From AC-49 sp963817035 (lineage in GTDB: Bacteria > Actinomycetota > Thermoleophilia > Solirubrobacterales > Solirubrobacteraceae), in NCBI GenBank assembly GCA_963817035.1, contig CAWFMM010000004.1, positions 496,001 through 560,000 on the forward strand: DNA of 64,000 nt, in the 5' to 3' direction. The notes beneath the pieces were generated by a model, which saw only the letters and a list, made by a program, of their open reading frames with translations, had not been told where the DNA came from and ran no database searches. Positions 27,187-33,895 of the stretch are shown here, piece by piece. Positions within the stretch are counted from its first letter, which is position 1. Each line of letters opens with the position of its first letter. Position numbers and translations under genes: made by a program.

Positions 27187-27557
27187 GCGAGCGCCGGATA
27201 CAGCGCCGGCTCGCTGCGGCGCACGACCGGAGTGCTGAGCAGATCGGCGAGCGCGACGCGCTGGCGCTCGGTCATCGAACCGATCGTCTTGCTCTCCGAC
27301 ATCGGGACCTGTGCGAGCAGCTTGCGGCAGCGCTGGTGACCCCAGCGGCGCTGGCTGAGCAGCAGATCGGACACGGTCATGGATTCGGCCTCCCACGGCG
27401 ACGCCAGGACGACCTCGGCCGCCGCGACCTCCCCGACGGCAACCCTCCGCTTGAGCTCCGCGCGGGCGAGGCGGACCTCATTGGCCCGGGCCAGGGCCTG
27501 CATATGCTGTGGCTGAGGCAGAGCCATCGCAGGGGCCATCGTCGCTGTCGCGTTCAT
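27183..27557 (-). CDS. mIHF-like nucleoid-associated protein (actinobacterial integration host factor family)
   Basis: A 124-residue basic protein. ANEVRLARAELKRRVAVGEV, SPWEAESMTVSDLLLSQRRWG, HQRCRKLLAQVPMSESKTIGSMTERQRVALADLL follows the mycobacterial/streptomycete IHF layout: a long N-terminal helix, the KMKVxDLL-like segment, then the helix-two-turn-helix where PGVGK is usual. Here that turn reads RRWGHQRC, so the DNA contact is altered. A GGAGG site before the ATG at 27557 sets the start. It would compact DNA and influence many promoters. The divergence from canonical mIHF makes a paralogue likely. Confidence 0.75.
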   Translation of the reverse strand: MNATATMAPAMALPQPQHMQALARANEVRLARAELKRRVAVGEVAAAEVVLASPWEAESMTVSDLLLSQRRWGHQRCRKLLAQVPMSESKTIGSMTERQRVALADLLSTPVVRRSEPALYPALA

Positions 27558-27853
27558 TGATCCTCCAGGCTGCCGTTCGTCCCGGGCAGCCGATTCGTGA
27601 GTTTGGTACTGCGAACTATTGGGTTGCCGACCATTCCCCGGACTCCCCGGAGCACCCTCCCACACGGGTCACTGTCTCGGTCCGGTTCCTCCCCCGAGGA
27701 ATCGTCGGCGCCCGGTTGAAGCTACGTCAGACCGCCTGGGTCGATCAAGGTGTGAACGCGCGCAACATTCGCTAAGAGCACCTTTTTTCTTCGAGCCCGA
27801 TCCTTGTGAAGATCCGGACAAGGAATTGGGGGGCGTCGCGCGGATCGCGGCGA
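27558..27853. other. Intergenic region with a small inverted repeat
   Basis: About 296 bp between the mIHF gene start and the oxoamine synthase stop. It must carry the mIHF promoter. A 7-bp inverted repeat TCCTTGT/ACAAGGA with a 10-nt loop lies at 27801-27824, 30 bp past the synthase stop, and an A-run on the minus strand (T6 at 27783-27788 on the plus strand) lies some 12 bp further, so it is a possible weak terminator. I see no coding sequence. Confidence 0.4.
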
Positions 27854-29110
27854 TCAGGACGGCAGCGGTCCGTGTTCTGACTCGAACTGCGTCTTGACCT
27901 CTTTGAAGATCGCAAGCGCCCGGTCCAGGGTCTGGCGATCGTGGGTCGCCATGACGCTGGTACGCAGCAGCGCGCCGCCGGGTGGGACGGCCGGGTGGAT
28001 CGCCGTGTTGACGAACACGCCGGCGTCGTAGAGGGCCTTCCACAGCAGCACGCACTGCCAATCATCGCCCACCGCGACCGGGACGATCGGGGTCACGACG
28101 GTCTCGCCGTTGGGTAGCGGCTGAGGCTCGACGACCTTGTAGCCGAGATCGGCAAGGCCGCCACGCAGGTACTGCGCGTTGTCGAGGACCTTGGCCAGCA
28201 GCGGCGGGCCGTCGTCGGAGCGCAGGACGCGCAGCGCAGCCAGCGCGGCGCCGACCGCCGCGGGCACGGCGCTCGCGGTGAAGAGGAAGGCTCGCGACTG
28301 GACGCGCAGGAAGTCGATGACGTCGGCCGGGCCGGCGACGAAGCCGCCGCACGAGGCCAGCGACTTGGAGAACGTGCCCATCCGCAGGTCGACGCGATCC
28401 TCGACGCCGAGCAGCTCGGCCGCTCCGGCGCCGCGCGCGCCAAGGACTCCGGCGCCGTGCGCCTCGTCGACCATCAGCCGTGCGCCGTAGGTCTCGCACA
28501 GGTCGCAGATCTCGGCGAGCGGGGCGATGTCGCCCTCCATCGAGAACAGGCCGTCGACGACGACGAGAATGCCGCCGCCGTCTTCCTGGGCGCGCTGGAG
28601 CGACTTCTCGAGCTTGTCGAGGCGCCCGTGGCGAAACGCGCGCAACTTGGCGCGCGACAGCATGCAGCCGTCGAGGATCGACGCGTGGTCGCCCGCATCG
28701 GCGATCACCGTGTCGCCGGGGGCGAGCAGCGTGCCGAGCGTGCCGACGTTCGCCTGATGGCCGGTGGTGAAGACGAGCGCGTCCTCTGTGTTCATCCACT
28801 CGGCGATCTCCCGCTCGAGCTCGAGGTGCAGCGCGATCGTGCCGTTGAGCAGCCGCGAGCCGGTCAGGCCGGTTCCGTAGCGGTGCAGCGCGTCCTCGGC
28901 GCCCTTCATGACGCGCTCGTCGGCGGTCAGCCCGAGGTAGTTGTTGGACCCCAGCATGATCCGCGGCGCGCCCTCCATCTCGACGACCGGCATGGCCGGT
29001 GATTCGAGCGTGCGGAAGTACGGCAGGAGGTCGTTCTCGCGCGCTGCTTTGAGCTGCTCGAGGCGGGGATGATCCCGGGCTTTTGCGAAGACGTCGATGC
29101 GGGTCGGCAT
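27854..29110 (-). CDS. Alpha-oxoamine synthase (PLP), serine palmitoyltransferase/KBL/AONS family
   Basis: A 418-residue PLP enzyme that condenses an amino acid with an acyl-CoA and releases CO2. Key residues: His142 (DAGDHASILDG) stacking on PLP, Asp215 and His218 (MVDEAHGAGVLG), and Lys249 forming the aldimine (GTFSKSLASCGG). GTGLTGSRLLNGTIALHLEL is nearer to the GSRxxNGT of serine palmitoyltransferases than to the SGxRFICGT of 2-amino-3-ketobutyrate ligases. Substrate choice cannot be settled by eye. The FA2H-type hydroxylase gene is 25 bp upstream on the same strand, favouring a lipid role. It also has its own TAGAGT (29124-29119) 8 nt before the ATG. Confidence 0.87.
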   Translation of the reverse strand: MPTRIDVFAKARDHPRLEQLKAARENDLLPYFRTLESPAMPVVEMEGAPRIMLGSNNYLGLTADERVMKGAEDALHRYGTGLTGSRLLNGTIALHLELEREIAEWMNTEDALVFTTGHQANVGTLGTLLAPGDTVIADAGDHASILDGCMLSRAKLRAFRHGRLDKLEKSLQRAQEDGGGILVVVDGLFSMEGDIAPLAEICDLCETYGARLMVDEAHGAGVLGARGAGAAELLGVEDRVDLRMGTFSKSLASCGGFVAGPADVIDFLRVQSRAFLFTASAVPAAVGAALAALRVLRSDDGPPLLAKVLDNAQYLRGGLADLGYKVVEPQPLPNGETVVTPIVPVAVGDDWQCVLLWKALYDAGVFVNTAIHPAVPPGGALLRTSVMATHDRQTLDRALAIFKEVKTQFESEHGPLPS

Positions 29111-29135
29111 GTAGTCCGACTCTACTTGGACGCGC

Positions 29136-29762
29136 TCAGCGCTCGCGCTTGGGCGCAGTGCCGAACACGTGGTCCCACCACGGGGCCGAGACGCCGAAGC
29201 CGGTGGTGTCGTCCTGGAAGTGGTGGCGCATGTGGAGCTCGCGCAGCCTCCGTCCGGCCCAGCTGCGGGGACGGACGTGGTGGACGTAGTAGTGCGTCAT
29301 GTCGTAGATCAGGTAGCCCGCGAAGAAGCCGGCGGAGACCGCGCACGCTTCGCCCACCCCCATCGCCAGCCGGAACGCGATGGCGAAGAGCGCGGCGAGC
29401 GGCAGGCTCGCTGACGGCGGCATGACCAGTCGCAGTGGGTCGTTGGGATGGTCGTGATGGACGCCGTGGATCATCCAGTGCAGCTTGGCCCCGATGCCGT
29501 GGTCGGGCTCGAAGTGAAAGACCACGCGGTGCAGCCAGTACTCGGTCAGCGTCCAGATCACGTACCCGCACACGACGCCGATCAGCGTGGAGACGACCGA
29601 CAGGCGCACCAGTGCGCTGTAGAGGAAAAGGCCGATCGCCGGGGCGAAGATCACGGGCACCACGGTCCAGTGCACGCGCGTCGCGGCGTCGAGCCACCGC
29701 GAGGAGAACAGCGGTGGTGAGGCACGCAACTCCTCAGCCCGTGACATCCCCCGATTAGGCAT
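29136..29762 (-). CDS. Fatty acid hydroxylase, FA2H/Scs7-type di-iron membrane enzyme
   Basis: A 208-residue membrane protein with four helices and the full histidine set of the fatty acid hydroxylase superfamily: HRVVFH (His78, His83), HWMIHGVHHDHPNDPLRLVM (His95-His105), HYYVHH (His157-His162) and LHMRHHFQDD (His177-His181), followed by GFGVSAPWWDHVFG. The spacing HGxHHxxPxDxxRLV is that of fatty acid/ceramide 2-hydroxylases such as yeast Scs7, rather than of sterol desaturases. TAGATT (29774-29769) lies 6 nt before the ATG. It heads the operon with the oxoamine synthase, so a 2-hydroxylated amide lipid is a reasonable guess. Confidence 0.87.
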   Translation of the reverse strand: MPNRGMSRAEELRASPPLFSSRWLDAATRVHWTVVPVIFAPAIGLFLYSALVRLSVVSTLIGVVCGYVIWTLTEYWLHRVVFHFEPDHGIGAKLHWMIHGVHHDHPNDPLRLVMPPSASLPLAALFAIAFRLAMGVGEACAVSAGFFAGYLIYDMTHYYVHHVRPRSWAGRRLRELHMRHHFQDDTTGFGVSAPWWDHVFGTAPKRER

Positions 29763-29832
29763 ACCGAAAATCTACACCCACACGACACTCAGTTCCGGGC
29801 GTTCTTGTCGGGGTGATTACACTCGGGCCTCG

Positions 29833-30114
29833 ATGACCTCGGATGGCGACCAGCCCGTCGACGCACTGCCCGTGTTGGCCGACCCAGCTCCGACCCAGAA
29901 CGCGCTCGTCGTCGCGCGCACGACACAGGTCGCGGTGGTCGCCGCCGGCGGCATCGTCGCCGGTGCCGCGACGGTGGCGATGGTCCGGCGGCGCAAGACC
30001 CGCAAGACGCGCAAGGCCACCACGCTGCGCGCCGCGAAGGGCCGGACGATCGGCTCGATCGTCGCCAGCCGGTCGTTCATCGTTGACGTGCATCTGCTCT
30101 CCGGCGGCGACTGA
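29833..30114 (+). CDS. Small hypothetical membrane protein, 93 aa
   Basis: A 93-residue protein: an acidic N-terminal 20 residues, one hydrophobic helix (TTQVAVVAAGGIVAGAATVAMV), a very basic stretch (RRRKTRKTRKATTLRAAKGR) and a short hydrophobic end (SFIVDVHLLSGGD). TACACT (29818-29823) lies 9 nt before the ATG. The Arg/Lys block after the helix would sit in the cytoplasm and could bind nucleic acid or acidic lipid. No family recognised. The next gene follows after 23 bp with its own -10. Confidence 0.6.
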   Translation: MTSDGDQPVDALPVLADPAPTQNALVVARTTQVAVVAAGGIVAGAATVAMVRRRKTRKTRKATTLRAAKGRTIGSIVASRSFIVDVHLLSGGD

Positions 30115-30137
30115 CTCTCCGGCTACGATCGATCGCG

Positions 30138-30992
30138 ATGGTCGAAGTCCGCCTCGACGTTGTCCCAGCGTGGTCGTTCCGGCTTCCGGGCGGCGGTCGC
30201 GACGGCGTGCTGCGTCGCCGTGGCACGGTGCTCGAGCGGCTGCTGCACGTCGATGACGCCCCGGTCATCGTGCGGGTCGCGCAGACGGCGCCCGAGAACG
30301 TGCTCTTCGGCGCGTGGGCACCGACCCGCGAACAGGCCGCTACCGGCATCGAGCGGATGCGCTTCGCGCTCGGCGTCGACGACGATCTGCGCCCGTTCTA
30401 TGACCGCTTCCGTGACGACCCGGTCATCGGGTACGCGGTTCGCGCCCGTCCGTGGTTTCGCGCGCGGCGGCGCCCCGAGCCGTTCGAAGCACTGGCGTGG
30501 GCGATCACCGAGCAGCTGATCGAGACGACGCGGGCGTTCGAGATCCAGAAGCGGATCGTGCGTCGCTGGGGCACGCGCTGCGCCACGAGCGGGTTGCGCG
30601 ACGCGCCGGGTGCCGGGACGATCGCCGGCGTCGCGACGGCGGAGCTCCAGAGCTGCGATCTCGCCGCCGCCCGCGCCAGCGCCCTGGTGCGCTGCGCGCG
30701 CGAGGTGGCCAGCGGTCGTACCGACCTGCGCGACGCCGACCACGAGCGCGGCTGGGCGCGGCTACGGGCGATCCCAGGCATCGGCGCGTGGACGGTCGAG
30801 ATGCTCGCGCTGACCGGACAGGGCCGCTACGACCAGATCCCGGCCGGCGATCTCGGTTTCATCAAGACGGTCGGGCGGCGGCTCGGGGGCGGCGACCCCC
30901 ACGCGCGGGCAACCGAGGACGAGGTGCGGGCGTTCTTTGCGCCCTACGGCGCGTGGGCGGGCCTCGCCGGCCTGCACTTCATCCACGGTTGA
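30138..30992 (+). CDS. AlkA-type DNA-3-methyladenine glycosylase
   Basis: A 284-residue glycosylase with the AlkA layout: an N-terminal beta domain (VPAWSFRLPGGGRDG, APVIVRVAQ), EALAWAITEQLIETTRAFEIQKRIV, the helix-hairpin-helix LRAIPGIGAWTVEMLALTG, and the catalytic Asp in QIPAGDLGFIKTVGRRLGG. It excises 3-methyladenine and other alkylated bases. Unlike the shorter enzyme at 16383-17012 it keeps the N-terminal domain. TACGAT (30124-30129) lies 8 nt before the ATG. Confidence 0.9.
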   Translation: MVEVRLDVVPAWSFRLPGGGRDGVLRRRGTVLERLLHVDDAPVIVRVAQTAPENVLFGAWAPTREQAATGIERMRFALGVDDDLRPFYDRFRDDPVIGYAVRARPWFRARRRPEPFEALAWAITEQLIETTRAFEIQKRIVRRWGTRCATSGLRDAPGAGTIAGVATAELQSCDLAAARASALVRCAREVASGRTDLRDADHERGWARLRAIPGIGAWTVEMLALTGQGRYDQIPAGDLGFIKTVGRRLGGGDPHARATEDEVRAFFAPYGAWAGLAGLHFIHG

Positions 30993-31007
30993 CTAGAGTG
31001 CCCGGCC

Positions 31008-31283
31008 GTGACGACCTTCGAAGAGCTCGACCAGCTCAGCTCCAAGGAGCTGCACGACCGCGCGGTCCATCGCGCGCGGCGCCATCTCGACGTGAAGTTC
31101 TATTGGAGCCTGCTCTCGGCAATTCCCGCCGGCCGGGTGGCCGAGGGTGACGAGGAGCACGAGAAGACCGACATCGACTCGGCCGAGAGCCTGCTCTTCG
31201 ACGCGTTCGAGACGGACGAGGGCGAGCTCGCCGACGGGCTGCGCCCGATCTATATCGACTACCTGCTCGAGCACGGCGGCTGA
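31008..31283 (+). CDS. Conserved hypothetical protein, 91 aa
   Basis: A 91-residue acidic, mainly helical protein (FEELDQLSSKELHDRAVHRARRHLDVKFYWSLLSAIP, then an acidic GDEEHEKTDIDSAESLLFDAFETDEGEL and a final LRPIYIDYLLEHG). It has the look of a widely kept actinobacterial small protein without known function. TAGAGT (30994-30999) lies 8 nt before the GTG. It converges with the thiY-like gene, 9 bp between the stops. Confidence 0.7.
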   Translation: MTTFEELDQLSSKELHDRAVHRARRHLDVKFYWSLLSAIPAGRVAEGDEEHEKTDIDSAESLLFDAFETDEGELADGLRPIYIDYLLEHGG

Positions 31284-31292
31284 GCCGCGCGG

Positions 31293-32312
31293 CTACTCGC
31301 CCTGGCCGGGTAGCAGCACGTTCGTCGCGGCCTGCGAGATCACCGGCCGCTTGTCGAGCAGGCCGTGGGCGGTCATCCAGCGCCCGAAGGCAACCCACTC
31401 CTTGAGGTTCTGGTAGCCGAACGGCCGCCCCGGGTTGGCCGGGAAGAACGCCGGCAGCGTCGCCTTGACCGCCGCGAGCTGGAACGGGCGCTTGAGGTCC
31501 GGGTTGGCCTTGATCAGCGCGTCGACGCCGGCCTCGGGGTTGGTGCGCACCGCGCCGTAGCCCTGTCCGAGCGCTTGGAGGAACGCGCGGATCAGCTGCG
31601 GCTTGCGCGCCAGTTCCTCGCCTCGGGCGACGATGATGAGCTCGTCGTAGGGCGGCACGCCGGCCTGGTCGACCGGGATGATCGTCGGCTTGCGATGCTG
31701 CAGCTTCATCTGGACGCCTTCGTAGTTCACGAACCCGCCGAGCGTCGCGTCGACCTTGCCGGTCAGCATCGCCGGGACGAGGTTGAAGCCGACGTTGATC
31801 TGCTTGACGCTCTTCGGATCGACCTTCGCTGCCGCGAGGATCGTGTTGAGGTAGGCCGACTGGTAGGCGATGCCGGCGGTGCCGACCGTCTTGCCGGCCA
31901 GGTCGGCGGGCTTGAGGACGGTGGCCGGCGCGGTCTTCTTGCCGACCGCGATGATTGCGGTCAGCGGGCGCTGGACGATCGCGGCGACCGAGACCAGGTT
32001 GAGCCCCTTGGCGCGGGCGAGCAGCAGCTCGGGCTCGTAGGAGATCGCCAGGTCGACCTTGCCCGCCGCCACGAGCTTCAGCGGCGTCGCCGGGTCGGTC
32101 GGCGCCTGGACCTTGACCGAGAGGCCCTGGCGGGCGAACTCGCCGTCGGCCAGTGCTTGGTAGAGCCCGACGTGGTCGGCGTTGGGGAAGAAGTCGAGCA
32201 TCAGCGACAACGACTGGGTGGCGTTGGCGTGCGTGACCTCGTGGCGCTCACCGCAGCCCGCGCTCAGCGCGGCGACGGCGATCGTCGCGAGGACGGCAAT
32301 CGTTCGCCTCAT
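31293..32312 (-). CDS. thiY: ABC transporter substrate-binding lipoprotein, ThiY/NMT1-like (HMP/thiamine precursor)
   Basis: A 339-residue lipoprotein (signal MRRTIAVLATIAVAALSAGC). SLMLDFFPNADHVGLYQALADGEF is the NMT1/THI5-like opening, and the AAGKVDLAISYEPELLLARAKGLNLV and IAYQSAYLNTILAAA segments follow the ThiY pattern for binding formyl-aminopyrimidine or related thiamine precursors. The ATG overlaps the permease stop (ATGA). The operon is thiZ-thiX-thiY behind a TPP riboswitch, which independently supports the substrate class. Confidence 0.9.
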   Translation of the reverse strand: MRRTIAVLATIAVAALSAGCGERHEVTHANATQSLSLMLDFFPNADHVGLYQALADGEFARQGLSVKVQAPTDPATPLKLVAAGKVDLAISYEPELLLARAKGLNLVSVAAIVQRPLTAIIAVGKKTAPATVLKPADLAGKTVGTAGIAYQSAYLNTILAAAKVDPKSVKQINVGFNLVPAMLTGKVDATLGGFVNYEGVQMKLQHRKPTIIPVDQAGVPPYDELIIVARGEELARKPQLIRAFLQALGQGYGAVRTNPEAGVDALIKANPDLKRPFQLAAVKATLPAFFPANPGRPFGYQNLKEWVAFGRWMTAHGLLDKRPVISQAATNVLLPGQGE

Positions 32313-33052
32313 GAGCGTTGCCCCGCCCGCGACCAGGGTACGAAGCGGCGTTCGATCAGCGTCAGCAGCCCGAACAGCGCCAGGCTGATCGCGGCCAGCA
32401 GCGTCACCGCGGCGTAGGCGCGCGCGGTCTCGAGCTGGCTCGTCGACTGCTGGACGAGCAGGCCCAGCCCGTCGGTCGCGCCGGAGATCTCGGCCAGGAA
32501 CGCAGCGATCGCAGCGACGGCGACAGCGAGGCGCCCGCCGGTGAACAGCCCGGGCAGCGCGGCCGGGGCCTCGACCCAGCGGAACATCTGGCGGCCCGAC
32601 GCCCCGAGCGACGCCATCAGCTTGAGCTGCTCGGAGTCGATCGACTCGAGCGCGTTGAGGGTCGGGACGACGATCGGGAAGAAGCACACGAGCGCGATGA
32701 TGAACACCTTGGGCGCCAGACCGAAGCCCCACCAGAACACGAGCAGCGGCGCGATGATCGGGATCGGGATCGTCTGGCTGGATACGAGCAACGGATAGAC
32801 AGAGCCGCGCAGAGTACGGAATCGGTGCAGCGCAACCGCCAGTACCAGGCCGCAGACGAGCGCGAAGGCCAGCCCGAGGACGATCTCGCCGAAGGTCACG
32901 GTCAGGTTCGACCACAGCAATCCGCGGTCGACGAACAGCGATCGAGCGATCTCGTGGGGGGCGGGCAGGATCAGGCTGCTGACCGAGCCGGCGTCGACAT
33001 AGATCTCCCACCCTCCGATCAGGAGGACGAGAATCGCCAGCGCGCCGATCAC
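32309..33052 (-). CDS. thiX: ABC transporter permease, ThiX-like
   Basis: A 247-residue membrane protein with about six helices (ALAILVLLIGGWEIYV; EIVLGLAFALVCGLVLAVAL; AVAVAAIAAFLAEISGATDGLG) and the EAA loop as EQLKLMASLGASGRQMFRWVEAPAALPGLFTG, where it contacts the ATPase. It belongs to the SsuC/TauC/ThiX permease group. Start and stop overlap the neighbouring transporter genes by 4 bp, so the three subunits are translationally coupled. Confidence 0.9.
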   Translation of the reverse strand: MIGALAILVLLIGGWEIYVDAGSVSSLILPAPHEIARSLFVDRGLLWSNLTVTFGEIVLGLAFALVCGLVLAVALHRFRTLRGSVYPLLVSSQTIPIPIIAPLLVFWWGFGLAPKVFIIALVCFFPIVVPTLNALESIDSEQLKLMASLGASGRQMFRWVEAPAALPGLFTGGRLAVAVAAIAAFLAEISGATDGLGLLVQQSTSQLETARAYAAVTLLAAISLALFGLLTLIERRFVPWSRAGQRS

Positions 33053-33804
33053 CGCAGCGCCTCGAGCGCCCGCGCGCGCAGCGCCACGACGGCGGGGTCG
33101 GTCGCGGAGCGCGGGTGCGGTACGTCGACGGTGATCTCGGCCACGATCCGGCCCGGCCGCGGCGACATCACGCAGACGCGATCGGCGAGGACAACCGCCT
33201 CCTCGACGTCGTGCGTGACGAGTAGGACGGTGCGCGGGTCGCGGTCAAGCGTCGCGGCCAGCCACGCCTGCATGTCGGCGCGGGTGATCGCGTCGAGCGC
33301 GCCGAACGGCTCGTCGAGGCACAGCACCGGGCGGCCCGAGAGCAGCGTGCGCAGGAACGCCACGCGCTGGCGCATCCCTCCCGACAGCTCGTAGGTGCGA
33401 GCGTCCTCGAAGCCGGTCAGCCCGAACGCGGCGAACGTCCGCGCCGCCTGCGCGCGAGCCGCGTCGCGGCTGTGGCCGGCGATCCGCAAGGCGAGCGCCG
33501 CGTTGTCCAGCGCGCCCATCCACGGCAGCAGCAGGTCGCTCTGGGGCATCAGCGCCGCCGGCTGCGCGACGACCGTCCCCGCGTCGGCCGCCTGGAGCCC
33601 GCAGACGAGCTCGAGCAGCGTCGTCTTGCCACAGCCGCTCGGCCCGACGACGGCCACGACTTCGTGCGGGGAGACGGTCAGATCGAGGCCGTGGAGGGCC
33701 TCGACGCGGCCGTCGAACGTCCGCCCGACCTGCGTGAGGTGGATCGCCACGTCTATCTGCACGAGAGGCTCCGACGTTCTCGGAGCCTCGAGCCTCGCTG
33801 CCAT
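33049..33804 (-). CDS. thiZ: ABC transporter ATPase, ThiZ-like
   Basis: A 251-residue ATPase: Walker A GPSGCGKTT, Q-loop ALMPQSDLLLPW, signature ELSGGMRQRVAFLRTL, Walker B PVLCLDEPFGALD, H-loop LLVTHDVEEAV. It is of the nitrate/sulfonate/thiamine-precursor importer type. The ATG at 33804 is chosen because a GGAGGGAG Shine-Dalgarno lies 2-3 nt upstream. A longer frame would start at 33822, but that ATG is the invariant TAATGCC of the TPP aptamer, so it is not a start codon. Confidence 0.92.
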   Translation of the reverse strand: MAARLEAPRTSEPLVQIDVAIHLTQVGRTFDGRVEALHGLDLTVSPHEVVAVVGPSGCGKTTLLELVCGLQAADAGTVVAQPAALMPQSDLLLPWMGALDNAALALRIAGHSRDAARAQAARTFAAFGLTGFEDARTYELSGGMRQRVAFLRTLLSGRPVLCLDEPFGALDAITRADMQAWLAATLDRDPRTVLLVTHDVEEAVVLADRVCVMSPRPGRIVAEITVDVPHPRSATDPAVVALRARALEALR

Positions 33805-33806
33805 GA

Positions 33807-33895
33807 CTCCCTCCGCGGGCATTACCCCACAGGTTCGAAGGGTCAGCGCCGCACAACGAGCGCTATCTCAGCCAGCCTGTCGCCAGCTCCCCTGG
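33807..33895 (-). ncRNA. TPP riboswitch (THI-box)
   Basis: Read on the minus strand the conserved blocks come in order: AGGGGAGC (33893 down), GGCTGAGATAG (CTGAGA at 33871-33866), GACCCTTCGAACCTG (core 33843-33830), GGGTAATGCCCGCGGAGGGA (33827-33808). All are THI-box consensus. The 3' strand of the aptamer contains the Shine-Dalgarno of thiZ, so TPP binding should hide it and lower translation. The 5' end overlaps the last nine codons of the GGDEF-EAL gene on the same strand. TAGCAT at 33914-33909 is a suitable -10, placing the transcript start next to the aptamer. Confidence 0.95.

Noticed and set aside
33805..33822. A longer thiZ start at 33822
   Set aside because: That ATG is part of the invariant TAATGCC of the TPP aptamer; the proper start with a Shine-Dalgarno is 33804.
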